Positions 34,836 through 43,632 of a DNA stretch of 45,507 nt are shown here, one piece after another. The DNA is from Prevotella sp. (GTDB lineage: Bacteria > Bacteroidota > Bacteroidia > Bacteroidales > Bacteroidaceae), in contig JAFLSF010000013.1 of assembly GCA_022511045.1 (NCBI GenBank), positions 1 through 45,507 of the forward strand. The letters are read 5' to 3'. The position numbers were made by a program, and so were the translations under genes. The notes below the pieces were generated by a model. The model was given only the letters and a program-made list of their open reading frames with translations, was not told where the DNA came from and did no database searches. Each line of letters opens with the position of its first letter. The first letter of the stretch is position 1.

Positions 34836-35480
34836 CTATTCTACCGTAACTTCTTCAAACTCGTCAATCTCGCCTACTTCTGGGGTGGCATACTCGTCGA
34901 CAACACCAAATTCGTCCGTATCGTCCATCATTCCCTTACCAACTAAAAGTGTCAGCGGATTGTCTATGGAAATACGGTCGCCATTTGATACTCTGCGCCC
35001 GCGACATACTATGCCGTAAACCCAGTCTTTCTCACCCTCCACCTCTTGCGGGGCAGTCAATCGGAACCCCATAGCCGACAATCGGGCTTCAGCTTCGCGA
35101 AGGCTACAGTTGTCAACAATATCGGGAAGGGCAAAGGTTGGTGACAAAGGTGAATTGACGGTGACGTAAATGGTGCGTCCCTCCTTAACGCGCATCCCGT
35201 GATTGGGGGTTTGTATCAGAATAGTATTGGCGGGCAGTTGCTTGTTATAGCCCGAGTCACTGACTTGTACGAATATCCCCTTCTTCTCCAGTAGATTATA
35301 GGCTTTTTCAAAAGTCATTCCCTTTAGGTCTGGCACGACAATGTTTTCGCCATGATGGGTATAGTAGCCCAATGAGATAGCAACAGCAACACACAACAAG
35401 ATTACCACCAGCCCCATAGCCAGCAGATTGGTGGTGAGGTAGTGGTTGCGAATCTTTTGGATGAAACCCTTTATACTCAT
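34836..35480 (-). CDS. PASTA domain-containing membrane protein
   Basis: The 214 residues have a short cytoplasmic N-terminus, one membrane helix (about 17-40), and two PASTA-type units: about 47-112 (VVPDLKGMTFEKAYNLLEKK) and about 113-182 (LPDIVDNCSLREAEARLSAM). A very acidic C-terminal tail follows. PASTA domains bind peptidoglycan-like ligands; here there is no kinase or penicillin-binding domain attached. It is first in an operon with rluD, ddl, the acyltransferase and the NigD-like gene, and the ddl link supports a cell-wall role. Confidence 0.88.
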   Translation of the reverse strand: MSIKGFIQKIRNHYLTTNLLAMGLVVILLCVAVAISLGYYTHHGENIVVPDLKGMTFEKAYNLLEKKGIFVQVSDSGYNKQLPANTILIQTPNHGMRVKEGRTIYVTVNSPLSPTFALPDIVDNCSLREAEARLSAMGFRLTAPQEVEGEKDWVYGIVCRGRRVSNGDRISIDNPLTLLVGKGMMDDTDEFGVVDEYATPEVGEIDEFEEVTVE

Positions 35481-35504
35481 TGGCGCGTCTTTCGTTATTC
35501 GAAA

Positions 35505-35513
35505 GCAAAGTTA
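35505..35513 (-). promoter_or_regulatory. Predicted -7 box of the PASTA-rluD-ddl operon
   Basis: The reverse strand reads TAACTTTGC, 24 nt upstream of the PASTA ATG at 35480. Confidence 0.65.
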
Positions 35514-35596
35514 CAAAGAAATCTTGACACAACAAAGAAAATGGATATATTTCTTATAAATACATCCATTTCCTATAGCTGAGATAAGCATTACCG

Positions 35597-35752
35597 TTAC
35601 TTTCCGTGATGCTCGTCAGATACAGTTAACTTCTTACGGCCCTTAGCGCGGCGAGAAGCCAGTACGCGACGACCATTCTTTGTTGCCATACGCTCGCGGA
35701 AACCATGCTTGTTTACGCGGCGACGATTGTGCGGCTGAAATGTTCTTTTCAT
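35597..35752 (-). CDS. rpmH: 50S ribosomal protein L34
   Basis: A 51-residue, highly basic protein beginning [18 protein letters not shown] and ending [12 protein letters not shown], the L34 signature in its Bacteroidota form. It is a structural protein of the large ribosomal subunit. It is a monocistronic gene on the minus strand with its own -7 box at 35796, divergent from efp. No Shine-Dalgarno sequence precedes it. Confidence 0.97.
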   Translation of the reverse strand: MKRTFQPHNRRRVNKHGFRERMATKNGRRVLASRRAKGRKKLTVSDEHHGK

Positions 35753-35795
35753 TGTCTTATCTTGTTTTTATTGTTATAATTCGTCAATTCGGGCT

Positions 35796-35804
35796 GCAAA
35801 ATTA
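35796..35804 (-). promoter_or_regulatory. Predicted -7 box of rpmH
   Basis: The reverse strand reads TAATTTTGC, 43 nt upstream of the rpmH ATG. Confidence 0.6.
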
Positions 35805-35877
35805 CGTAATTATTTCCAATTACGCAAGTTTTAAGATGATTTTTCTCTTTTCACTTTCCACTTTTCACTTTTTTTCG

Positions 35878-35886
35878 TACCTTTGT
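35878..35886 (+). promoter_or_regulatory. Predicted -7 box of the efp operon
   Basis: TACCTTTGT lies 43 nt upstream of the efp ATG. It is preceded by near-repeats of TTTTCACTTT on the plus strand (about 35849-35871). Confidence 0.6.
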
Positions 35887-35929
35887 ACCCGCAAAGCGAC
35901 ATTTACATTATTATATAATAACATCTTTT

Positions 35930-36499
35930 ATGATTAACTCACAAGACATTAAGAAAGGTACCGCCATCCGCATGGACGGAGCCATTTGGGTTTGCATTGA
36001 CTTCCAGCACCGTAAGCCTGGTAAGGGAAACACCATCATGATTATCAAGATGAAGAACGTAACGGACGGCCGAGTTCTGGAGCGCCGCTACAACATTGGT
36101 GAGAAACTGGAGGATGTGGTCATTGAGCATCGTGACTATCAGTACCTCTATGAGGACCAAGAGGGACGCATCTTCATGAATCAGGAAACCTTCGAACAGA
36201 TTCCCATTGCCAACGACCTCGTTATCGGACATGAGTACATGAAAGAGGGCGATATTGTGTCTGTTGTCAGTGATACTACTGATGGTACTATCCTCTATGC
36301 CGAGATGCCCGTAAAGACAATTCTGCGCGTTACCCACTCAGAACCAGGCATCAAGGGCGACACCGCCACCAATACGCTGAAGCCCGCTACGCTGGAGACT
36401 GGTGTGGAGGTTCGCGTTCCGTTGTTCATCAACGAAGGCGACCTCGTTCAGATTGATACCCGTGACGGCTCATATCTGGCGCGCGCTAAGGAGCAATGA
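35930..36499 (+). CDS. efp: Translation elongation factor P
   Basis: EF-P enters ribosomes stalled at consecutive prolines. The 189 residues give the three-barrel protein, with the domain I tip HRKPGKGN carrying Lys32, the residue modified in many species. The family signature in the third domain (PLFINEGDLVQIDTRDGSYL) is intact. No lysine-modifying gene is in the window. The stop overlaps the ATG of the next glycosyltransferase gene (ATGA), so the two are translationally coupled. Confidence 0.96.
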   Translation: MINSQDIKKGTAIRMDGAIWVCIDFQHRKPGKGNTIMIIKMKNVTDGRVLERRYNIGEKLEDVVIEHRDYQYLYEDQEGRIFMNQETFEQIPIANDLVIGHEYMKEGDIVSVVSDTTDGTILYAEMPVKTILRVTHSEPGIKGDTATNTLKPATLETGVEVRVPLFINEGDLVQIDTRDGSYLARAKEQ

Positions 36500-37497
36500 A
36501 ATATTCGGTAGTCGTCCCAGTCTACAATCGTCCCGACGAAGTGGACGAGTTGCTGGCAAGCCTATGCTCCCAGACACTGAAGGACTTTGAGGTCGTCATT
36601 GTAGAGGACGGTTCACAGAAACCTTGTAGGGATGTTTGCGACAAGTACGCAAACATCCTTGCTTTGCATTATTATAATAAGGAGAACAGCGGCCCAGGCC
36701 AGAGCCGCAACTATGGGGTAGAGCGTGCTTGCGGTGAATACGTCGTCATTCTCGACTCAGATGTCGTTTTGCCCGAAAGGTATATAGAGGCTGTCGACAC
36801 TTCACTCTCTGCCTCTTACGCTTCTCCTGTTATTGCTTTCGGCGGTCCGGATGCTGCCCACGAATCTTTTACGCCTGTCCAAAAAGCTATTTCCTATAGC
36901 ATGACCTCCTTTTTCACTACAGGAGGAATCCGAGGGGGTAAGAAGCAGTTGGACAAGTTCTATCCCCGCTCCTTTAATATGGGCATACGACGTGATGTCT
37001 ATCAACAGTTAGGAGGTTTCTCTAAGATGCGTTTCGGTGAGGATATTGACTTTTCCTACCGTATCGTTGAGGCGGGCTATCAACCTCGTTTATTTCCCGA
37101 TGCTTGGGTTTGGCATAAGCGTCGCACAGACTTTAGCAAGTTCTTCCGTCAAGTGTATAATAGCGGTATTGCACGTATCAACCTTGAAAAGCGTCATCCT
37201 GGCACAATGAAGATAGTACACTTGCTGCCTATGGTGTTTACCTTAGGAACGCTCGGATTGTTGTTGTTGGCCCCGTTTACAAAAGGATGGTCGTTGCTAC
37301 CATTATTGCTCTACTCCCTTCTTATTTGTACTGACTCCGCCCTCCAGAGCAGAAGTCTTAAGGTTGGCTTACTCTCCGTCCCCGCCGCCTTTGTTCAGCT
37401 CATGGGCTATGGCTTTGGCTTTCTTGAGAGTTGGTGGAAGCGTTGCGTATTGAAGCAAAACGAGTTTACGGCATTTGAAAAGAATTTCTATAAGTGA
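36496..37497 (+). CDS. Family 2 glycosyltransferase, membrane-associated
   Basis: The 333-residue GT2 protein has the nucleotide-sugar domain at 1-230: VVVPVYNRP, VEDGS (36-40), SGPGQSRNYG, and the DSD metal motif (D87, D89) in VILDSDVVLP. The acceptor-side FGEDIDFSYR block follows. Two to three hydrophobic segments at about 243-310 anchor it to the membrane. It probably builds an envelope glycan or glycolipid; the sugar is unknown. It overlaps efp by 4 bp and touches radC (TGATG). Confidence 0.9.
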   Translation: MKYSVVVPVYNRPDEVDELLASLCSQTLKDFEVVIVEDGSQKPCRDVCDKYANILALHYYNKENSGPGQSRNYGVERACGEYVVILDSDVVLPERYIEAVDTSLSASYASPVIAFGGPDAAHESFTPVQKAISYSMTSFFTTGGIRGGKKQLDKFYPRSFNMGIRRDVYQQLGGFSKMRFGEDIDFSYRIVEAGYQPRLFPDAWVWHKRRTDFSKFFRQVYNSGIARINLEKRHPGTMKIVHLLPMVFTLGTLGLLLLAPFTKGWSLLPLLLYSLLICTDSALQSRSLKVGLLSVPAAFVQLMGYGFGFLESWWKRCVLKQNEFTAFEKNFYK

Positions 37498-38183
37498 TGG
37501 ATAAGCTGAACATCAATCAGTGGGCAATTGAGGATAGGCCAAGAGAGAAACTCATGCGTCTTGGTGCTTCAGCGCTTAGCGATGCAGAGCTATTAGCTAT
37601 CCTCATCGGCTCTGGTTCCGCAAGGGAGGATGCCGTCACACTGATGAAGCGAATCCTCAACGATTGTAGCAACAATCTGAATACCTTAGGGAAAATGACC
37701 ATTCGTCAACTATGCCAGTATAATGGAGTAGGCGAAGCTAAGGCTATCAGTATCTTGGCGGCCTGCGAATTGGGTAAGCGCCGACAGATGGAGAAGCCAG
37801 AGGATCGTCCAGATTTAGGAACGGCCACACGCATCTATAACCATCTACATCCCTTGTTGCAGGACTGTGATGTCGAGGAGTTTTGGCTGCTCTTGATGAA
37901 TCAAAACTTTCGGCTCATCAAGCAGTTGCGCCTTTCACACGGTGGTCTTACCGAAGTGGCTGTTGATATTCGTATCATTATGCGGGAGGCTGTGCTGGCC
38001 AATGCTACTGTTTTAGCCGTATGTCATAACCATCCGTCTGGCAGTCTGACTCCCAGCAAGCAAGATGACCAACTGACGGCCAACCTATGTGCTGCTTGCA
38101 GCACAATGCGCATCCGTATGATAGACCATGTTATCATTACCGATGGGGCTTACTACAGCTATCATGAGCAAGGTCGGTTGTAA
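37497..38183 (+). CDS. radC: RadC family JAB-domain protein
   Basis: About 228 residues: an N-terminal helix-hairpin-helix-like part (GVGEAKAISILAACELGKR) and a C-terminal JAB/MPN domain with the metal motif HNHPSGSLTPSKQD. The family was named for DNA repair but that role is doubted. The ATG at 37497 overlaps the last base of the upstream stop (TGATG); a GTG three bases earlier is the only close alternative. It is followed after 32 bp by the DUF4369 gene. Confidence 0.92.
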   Translation: MDKLNINQWAIEDRPREKLMRLGASALSDAELLAILIGSGSAREDAVTLMKRILNDCSNNLNTLGKMTIRQLCQYNGVGEAKAISILAACELGKRRQMEKPEDRPDLGTATRIYNHLHPLLQDCDVEEFWLLLMNQNFRLIKQLRLSHGGLTEVAVDIRIIMREAVLANATVLAVCHNHPSGSLTPSKQDDQLTANLCAACSTMRIRMIDHVIITDGAYYSYHEQGRL

Positions 38184-38215
38184 AAGAGAATGAAAAGAGA
38201 ACAAAAACAAACGAT

Positions 38216-39367
38216 ATGAAGATGAAGAAATATATTTTAGTGGCGCTGGCCGTGCTCAGCATGGTATCGTGCGGTGAGAAGAAATTTCATGTAGAGGGTA
38301 CTATTACTAATGCACAAGACTCTGTCCTTTATTTTGAAAACATTGGCATTAGCGAGATTACTGTTGTCGACTCCGTGAAACTTAATAGTGAGGGACACTT
38401 CAGTTTTAGCGGACAGCCCGTTGATGCTCCAGAGTTTTACCGTCTTCGCATCAGCGACCAGATTATCAACGTGTCGGTAGATTCTACGGAGACTATCACC
38501 ATCCGTGCGCAATATCCTCAGATGGCCTCACAATATGAAGTAGAGGGCTCAGATAATTGTTTAAAGATTAAGGAGCTGTCACTCCTTCAGCAAAACCTGT
38601 TGCAAAGGGCTATCCGCGTCTCTGAGATAGAAGGCCTTACCGTTCGTGAGACTAACGATAGTCTTAGGGCGATGATTGACCAGTATAAAGAAAACATCAA
38701 GCTGAAGTACATCTTTGCAGCTCCCGACAAACCTTATGCCTATTTCGCCCTGTTCCAGACATTAGGCAATATGCTGCTCTTTAATCCCCGTACCAGCAAA
38801 GACGACATCAAGGCCTACGCGGCTGTTGCTACCAGCTGGGACACTTACTATCCAGGTTCCGAACGTGGAGCAAACTTACACAACATTGCTATTGAGGGGA
38901 TGAATACCCTCCGTATTCAAGCTGCTGCACAGGCTAAAGCTACTATACCTGCCGACAAGATACAAACCACAGGACTGATAGACATTCAGTTATTCGACAA
39001 TCATGGCCGACAGCGTAGCCTTACCGACCTACAAGGAAAGGTAGTACTGCTTGACTTCCACCTTTTTGCTGCCGACGATTCTCCGGCACGCATCTTGATG
39101 CTTCGCGGATTATATAATAAGTTCCACGCACAAGGACTGGAAATCTATCAAGTCAGCATTGACCCAGACGAGCATTTCTGGAAGCAACAGACGGCTGCCC
39201 TTCCTTGGATTAGTGTCCGCGACCCACAAGGCCCCCAGTCTGTTACTTTTGCTATCTACAACGTACAGGCAATACCAGAGTTCTTCCTCATTGACCGCGA
39301 CAACAACATCATTGGCCGCTCGGAGACTATTGGAGATTTAGAGCAGGCCATTCGAAAGCTGCTATAG
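38216..39367 (+). CDS. DUF4369/thioredoxin-fold lipoprotein lacking the CxxC site
   Basis: The 383 residues have a lipoprotein signal ending LSMVSC (C19), a DUF4369 domain at about 22-125, a helical linker, and a C-terminal AhpC/TSA- or TlpA-like thioredoxin domain (about 248-383). The last contains LQGKVVLLDFHLFAADDSPA and the cis-Pro loop QAIPEFFLIDRDNNI. In active relatives the stretch after VLLDF carries a CxxC; here it reads HLFAADDSPA with no cysteine. A redox reaction is therefore unlikely and a binding or structural role is inferred. It ends the efp-radC run and shares a terminator with rnr. Confidence 0.85.
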   Translation: MKMKKYILVALAVLSMVSCGEKKFHVEGTITNAQDSVLYFENIGISEITVVDSVKLNSEGHFSFSGQPVDAPEFYRLRISDQIINVSVDSTETITIRAQYPQMASQYEVEGSDNCLKIKELSLLQQNLLQRAIRVSEIEGLTVRETNDSLRAMIDQYKENIKLKYIFAAPDKPYAYFALFQTLGNMLLFNPRTSKDDIKAYAAVATSWDTYYPGSERGANLHNIAIEGMNTLRIQAAAQAKATIPADKIQTTGLIDIQLFDNHGRQRSLTDLQGKVVLLDFHLFAADDSPARILMLRGLYNKFHAQGLEIYQVSIDPDEHFWKQQTAALPWISVRDPQGPQSVTFAIYNVQAIPEFFLIDRDNNIIGRSETIGDLEQAIRKLL

Positions 39368-39375
39368 AAGATAGA

Positions 39376-39424
39376 TAAAATTTAAGTCCAGCCAAGCCAA
39401 ACGGCCAGCTGGACTTAAATTTTA
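39376..39424. terminator. Bidirectional terminator between the DUF4369 gene and rnr
   Basis: A 17-bp perfect stem (39376-39392 with 39408-39424, containing AAGTCCAGC/GCTGGACTT) and a 15-nt loop lies between convergent genes. A and T tracts at the stem base serve both directions. The rnr stop codon (39422-39424) is inside the stem. Confidence 0.85.
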
Positions 39425-41608
39425 ATCGTCAGCTAACGCAAAGTCCAATTGTCGCTTCTCAAGGTTGGCGCGTGCCACCCGTATGCGGATGGGGTCGCCC
39501 AATTGGTACTTATTGTGGTGACGCCGCCCAACAAGACAGTAGTTTCGCTCGTCGAAATCATAATAATCGTCATCAAGGTCACGCATGGGCACCATCCCTT
39601 CGCAATGGTTTTCGTCTATCTCGCAATAGATTCCATACGATTGTATGCCGCTAATATGGGCATCGTAAGTCTCCCCTATCTTGTCGCCCATAAATTCTAC
39701 CATCTTGTATTTGATGGAGTCACGCTCGGCCTGCTGTGCTAACTGCTCCATGTCCGAGCTATGCTCTGACAATTCCTCATACTTGTCTTGATTGGCACTT
39801 CGTCCTCCCTCTTGATACCTCGTCAGCAGTCGGTGTACCATCGTATCGGGATAGCGACGGATGGGCGATGTGAAGTGGGTATAATAGTCAAAAGCCAGCC
39901 CATAGTGCCCAATATTGTGTGTCGAATATTTCGCTTTCATCATAGCTCGCAGGGCAACGGTCTCAATGAGTTTCTGCTCCTTTTTGCCTTGACAATCGTC
40001 CATCAGTGCATTAAGCGACCGTGAGATAGCCCCTTTGGTGCCCGACGTCTTCATTTTATAACCGAATTTCACCACAAACTCACGCAGCACCTCCAGTTTG
40101 GTTGGGTCTGGTTGGTCATGCACGCGATAGACCAGTGTTTTGGCTTTCGATGGTTGGCCGTTGACAGTTGGCCTTTTAGCCTTTCCTATGCTCTCTGCCA
40201 CGTATTTGTTGGCCAGCAACATAAACTCCTCGATAAGCTGTGTTGCATCGTTCGATTTCTTAAAATAGGCACGAGTAGGTTTACCGTCAGCATCCACGTC
40301 AAAATGCAGTTCCTCACGGTCAAACTTCACAGAGCCGCCATTGAAGCGGCGCTCACGCAGTTTTTTCGCCAACTTGTCAAGCATCCGCAGATTCTTTTCT
40401 TCCTCTGTCTCTTGCTGGCGCTCTTGCCCCTTGTAGCCCCGTTCCAAGACCTCCTGCACCTCCTCGTAGGCAAATCTTCTGTTACTCTTGATGACGGTAT
40501 GTACTATGCGGTACGACTTAACGTTTGCTTCCCCGTCCAGTACAAAGATAACGCTGTACGCCAGTTTCTCCTCGTCTGGGCGCAGTGAACAGATGAAGTT
40601 ACACAGCCGTTCTGGGAGCATGGGTATAGTACGGTCTACAAGATAGACGCTGGTAGCACGTTTCACCGCCTCCTTGTCTATAATAGAGCCCTCTTTCACG
40701 TAGTGGCTGACATCGGCAATGTGGACACCCACCTCCCAAAGGTTATTCGTCCCGTGCTTCCGAATGGAGAGTGCATCGTCAAAATCCTTAGCGTCACGCG
40801 GATCGATGGTACAAGTATAAACATCGCGGAAGTCCTCGCGGCGTTTAATCTCCTCTGGCGTAATACCCGCGTCAATCTTTTCGGCCGCCTCCTCCACATT
40901 CTTGGGATATTTATACGGCAATCCGTATTGCGCCAATATAGCGTGCATCTCCACATTGTTGTCTCCCTCTTGGCCTAACACGTCTATCACCTCGCCCATG
41001 ATATTCTTCGACTCCCCTGACGGCCATTGCGTGATTTTCACCACCGCCTTGTCGCCAGTCTTGCCACCCTTCAGTTTCTTCTTGGGAATCAAGATGTCGT
41101 GTGCAAACATGTTACCCTCCGTGACGAGGAACGCATAGTCACGCTCCACCTTCAACTTGCCTACGGCTTGGCTCATCTTGCGGTTGAGAATCTCCACCAC
41201 CATTGCCTCCCGAATGTGTCGTTCGCGCCGCGCCATCATGGTTACGCGTACACGGTCGCCGTTCAAAGCAAACATTGAGTTGCGCTCAGAGACAAAGATA
41301 GGCTTTCCCCCGTCGTCGGGCTGAAACGAGTTCTTACCGTTTGCCTTGCGGATGAAAGTACCCTCCTGCACTTGCGTATTCTGGTTCAGTCGATACGAGT
41401 TGTCCGAAGCCTTCGTCAGATAGTCGTCCCACGCCATCTCGTCCATCACATCCACAGCCAACATCCTTGTCGGGTGCGTTTCCAGACGTAGCGCCTTGAA
41501 TATCTGTTTCAGCGTGAACGTCTCGTTCGGATGCTGTTGGAATAGCGTCTGCACCCGCTCCACAATCTGCTTCTCGCTCAGTCGTTTTTGCCCTTTCTTC
41601 TTACTCAT
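39422..41608 (-). CDS. rnr: Ribonuclease R
   Basis: This 3'-to-5' exoribonuclease degrades structured RNA. The 728 residues have an N-terminal winged-helix part (1-75), cold-shock domains (about 80-210), the RNB catalytic domain with DPRDAKDFDDA (D269, D275, D277, D278) and a C-terminal S1 domain (about 640-725). The basic N-terminus (MSKKKGQKR) is typical; the usual Lys-rich C-terminal tail is short here. It is monocistronic with its own promoter. The stop codon lies in the terminator stem shared with the convergent gene. Confidence 0.96.
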   Translation of the reverse strand: MSKKKGQKRLSEKQIVERVQTLFQQHPNETFTLKQIFKALRLETHPTRMLAVDVMDEMAWDDYLTKASDNSYRLNQNTQVQEGTFIRKANGKNSFQPDDGGKPIFVSERNSMFALNGDRVRVTMMARRERHIREAMVVEILNRKMSQAVGKLKVERDYAFLVTEGNMFAHDILIPKKKLKGGKTGDKAVVKITQWPSGESKNIMGEVIDVLGQEGDNNVEMHAILAQYGLPYKYPKNVEEAAEKIDAGITPEEIKRREDFRDVYTCTIDPRDAKDFDDALSIRKHGTNNLWEVGVHIADVSHYVKEGSIIDKEAVKRATSVYLVDRTIPMLPERLCNFICSLRPDEEKLAYSVIFVLDGEANVKSYRIVHTVIKSNRRFAYEEVQEVLERGYKGQERQQETEEEKNLRMLDKLAKKLRERRFNGGSVKFDREELHFDVDADGKPTRAYFKKSNDATQLIEEFMLLANKYVAESIGKAKRPTVNGQPSKAKTLVYRVHDQPDPTKLEVLREFVVKFGYKMKTSGTKGAISRSLNALMDDCQGKKEQKLIETVALRAMMKAKYSTHNIGHYGLAFDYYTHFTSPIRRYPDTMVHRLLTRYQEGGRSANQDKYEELSEHSSDMEQLAQQAERDSIKYKMVEFMGDKIGETYDAHISGIQSYGIYCEIDENHCEGMVPMRDLDDDYYDFDERNYCLVGRRHHNKYQLGDPIRIRVARANLEKRQLDFALADD

Positions 41609-41637
41609 AGTAATAGTCGTTTTAGTGTCTTATTGAT

Positions 41638-41646
41638 GCAAAGGTA
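41638..41646 (-). promoter_or_regulatory. Predicted -7 box of rnr
   Basis: The reverse strand reads TACCTTTGC, a perfect consensus, 29 nt upstream of the ATG at 41608. Confidence 0.65.
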
Positions 41647-41701
41647 TAAAAAAAATCCAATATCCCATCCTTTTTATCTCGGTAATCTCGTTCGGCCATA
41701 A

Positions 41702-41736
41702 TAAAAAGCCCCGCTGTTCATTACGAGCAGCAGGGC
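41702..41736 (-). terminator. Rho-independent terminator of the secreted-protein/peptide operon
   Basis: A 9-bp stem (GCCCTGCTG with CAGCGGGGC on the reverse strand, one G-T pair) with an 11-nt loop is followed on the reverse strand by a T-run. It ends transcription about 30 bp after the 49-residue peptide gene. Confidence 0.8.
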
Positions 41737-41766
41737 ATAGACTTATTTTAATGAGTACAGTATAAC

Positions 41767-41916
41767 TTATTCCCAGTCGTCGTCGGAGCCTCGACCTAAT
41801 ACGTCATTTTCGTTCGTCACTACGTCGTCACTCTTTGGCAGCGAGCCAGCCAACATCTGTTGAATCGTTGCAATCTTAACGACCTCCATTTCTGGAATGA
41901 TATATGTCTTCTTCAT
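41767..41916 (-). CDS. 49-residue acidic small protein, Prevotella-type MKKTY peptide
   Basis: A complete small gene with ATG at 41916 and a stop at 41769-41767. The protein begins MKKTYIIPEMEVVKI, has IQQMLAGSLPKS in the middle and ends with an acidic GRGSDDDWE. A strong GGAGGA sits 7 nt before the ATG, rare in this phylum and good evidence of translation, and a terminator follows. It lies 18 bp after the secreted-protein gene on the same strand. Similar short MKKTY...P.(M/I)EVV peptides are, as I recall, common in Prevotella, with no known function. The MLAGS segment resembles a double-glycine leader end, but this is only a suggestion. Confidence 0.75.
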   Translation of the reverse strand: MKKTYIIPEMEVVKIATIQQMLAGSLPKSDDVVTNENDVLGRGSDDDWE

Positions 41917-41934
41917 ATTCTTGTCCTCCCCTAT

Positions 41935-43467
41935 TTACTTGATGATAACTTTCTTTCCGTTCACAATATACAGGCCCTTAGTAGGCTGAGCCACACGCTG
42001 ACCAGCGAGGTTGTAGTACTCCTTGTTCTTCGCCTCATTGTTCATCAGTGTAGTGCTGATTCCTGTTGTCTCATTGTCGAAGCCGAGGAAGTCGCGGGCA
42101 CCAGTAGTGGTCGAGCCCAAGAGGTAAACCTTACCAGCCTTCAAGTCGCTGCCAGCCCATTTGTAGAAGCCAACGCGGCTATTTTTATTAGCCAGCACAT
42201 ACATATTGTCCACATCCGTGCCAGTAGATACTCTCAAGTCGTTTTCATCTACAACAGGGTCAATATCGGCAATTACGGGGACGTTAATCACTGAGCCGTC
42301 TGCACCCTCCTTGTAGAGCACTACGGGAGTATTGGCAGGCACTTTTCCGCCCTCAATCTCCGTCAGACTAACGTAAGTACCCTCGTCCTTTGCGGTATAG
42401 GCTGTAATACCTGTTTCGCTGAGGTCAATAGCATAGTCAGCAGCGAATGTTGCATACTCGGCATCTGTGATGGTAACAGGCATAATTTTAGTTTCTTTGT
42501 AAATCTGCACAGGTTCCTGTCCACTTAGATAGCAGCTAAAGATAGGGGTTCCATTATTCGCATTGTACCGCATCAAATTATGAGAATATGAGCCTTGAAA
42601 TTTTATTGTGGCTTCACCTGAGTCAGAGTTGACTTCAATACTTGCCTTTGCATTGTTGTCTTTTTTGCTTTGGGTTTTCAGATGATTGGAAGAATTAGAA
42701 GCAGCATAAAGATAATTATTCCCTCCTACATTAAAGTAGAAATTGTCATCTTCTCTTTCCAACACAATTCTCAAAACATTGTCTGAAATGCTGTATATTA
42801 CGTTGTTTGTAATGGTTACCTCTGTAGCTGCTCGATTATTGCTGTTCTGTGTAGTGCTTAGAGCACGTCCATTACTCTCATTGACAATCAGAATGGCATC
42901 GCCATCATTAAGGTTATTTACGTTTGTTACCTTTTTATAACAGACTTCACTCTTTGGTTCTGTACTCGGGCCTTCTGGGTCTGGGTCAGTTGTTTCACCA
43001 GAGCCAGAATCTTCATATGTAATTACAATTTTAGAAAATGCAACATTGCCAGTTGATCCCGTAGTAGTAAATGTTACTTCAGAATCACTGCCACTCCATG
43101 TTGTTGAGTTTGCATCCCATGTGCCACTATTGGTTTTACCAATTGCTCCAGAAACAACAATGTTTTTGTCTGTAGTAACTGTGTAAGTATAAACAATATT
43201 AGTAATAATTTTGTCCCCTGCATTAAGTGACATTGACCAACCTGCATACATCCTTAATCCATTAGAATAATAGGCAGGACTATTCGCATTTGCCCCAGTT
43301 CCTTTCGTAAAAGTGCCAGTTATCCCATCTTGTGTAAATGAGTTGTTGCTTAGCGTTGGACCAGAAGAAGTCCAATCTAAAGTTATTTCTCCCGCCCACA
43401 CACTTGTACCACCTACTATGAGGGCAAATAGCAGGAGCAGTCTTGTTAATAAATTTCTCTTTTGCAT
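41935..43467 (-). CDS. Large exported protein with a T9SS-like C-terminal sorting tail
   Basis: The 510 residues begin with a signal peptide (1-25, ending SVWA). They contain a beta-rich Ser/Thr/Asn region (26-155), a Pro/Glu/Thr linker (about 155-175), a second beta-rich region (about 175-330) and a third (about 330-480). The last ~27 residues, YYNLAGQRV...KGLYIVNGKKVIIK, match the conserved C-terminal pattern of type IX secretion cargo common in Prevotella. It is thus probably exported and surface-attached. No enzymatic domain was recognised. It has its own promoter; the 49-residue peptide gene follows in the same transcript. Confidence 0.75.
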   Translation of the reverse strand: MQKRNLLTRLLLLFALIVGGTSVWAGEITLDWTSSGPTLSNNSFTQDGITGTFTKGTGANANSPAYYSNGLRMYAGWSMSLNAGDKIITNIVYTYTVTTDKNIVVSGAIGKTNSGTWDANSTTWSGSDSEVTFTTTGSTGNVAFSKIVITYEDSGSGETTDPDPEGPSTEPKSEVCYKKVTNVNNLNDGDAILIVNESNGRALSTTQNSNNRAATEVTITNNVIYSISDNVLRIVLEREDDNFYFNVGGNNYLYAASNSSNHLKTQSKKDNNAKASIEVNSDSGEATIKFQGSYSHNLMRYNANNGTPIFSCYLSGQEPVQIYKETKIMPVTITDAEYATFAADYAIDLSETGITAYTAKDEGTYVSLTEIEGGKVPANTPVVLYKEGADGSVINVPVIADIDPVVDENDLRVSTGTDVDNMYVLANKNSRVGFYKWAGSDLKAGKVYLLGSTTTGARDFLGFDNETTGISTTLMNNEAKNKEYYNLAGQRVAQPTKGLYIVNGKKVIIK

Positions 43468-43525
43468 AACTTTAAAGATTTAATAAATAAATATTGAATA
43501 GATCAGTGAATGCACAGATTCCGTT

Positions 43526-43534
43526 GCAAAGATA
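43526..43534 (-). promoter_or_regulatory. Predicted -7 box of the secreted-protein operon
   Basis: The reverse strand reads TATCTTTGC, a perfect consensus, 58 nt upstream of the ATG at 43467. Confidence 0.65.
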
Positions 43535-43632
43535 TTAAGGATTATTTGAATGGCAAAATATTTTGCTGATTATTTTGAGTGGGACAGCTAAAGTTAATAA
43601 AAACTTAACATGTCGTTAGAGGAGTTGCCCTA

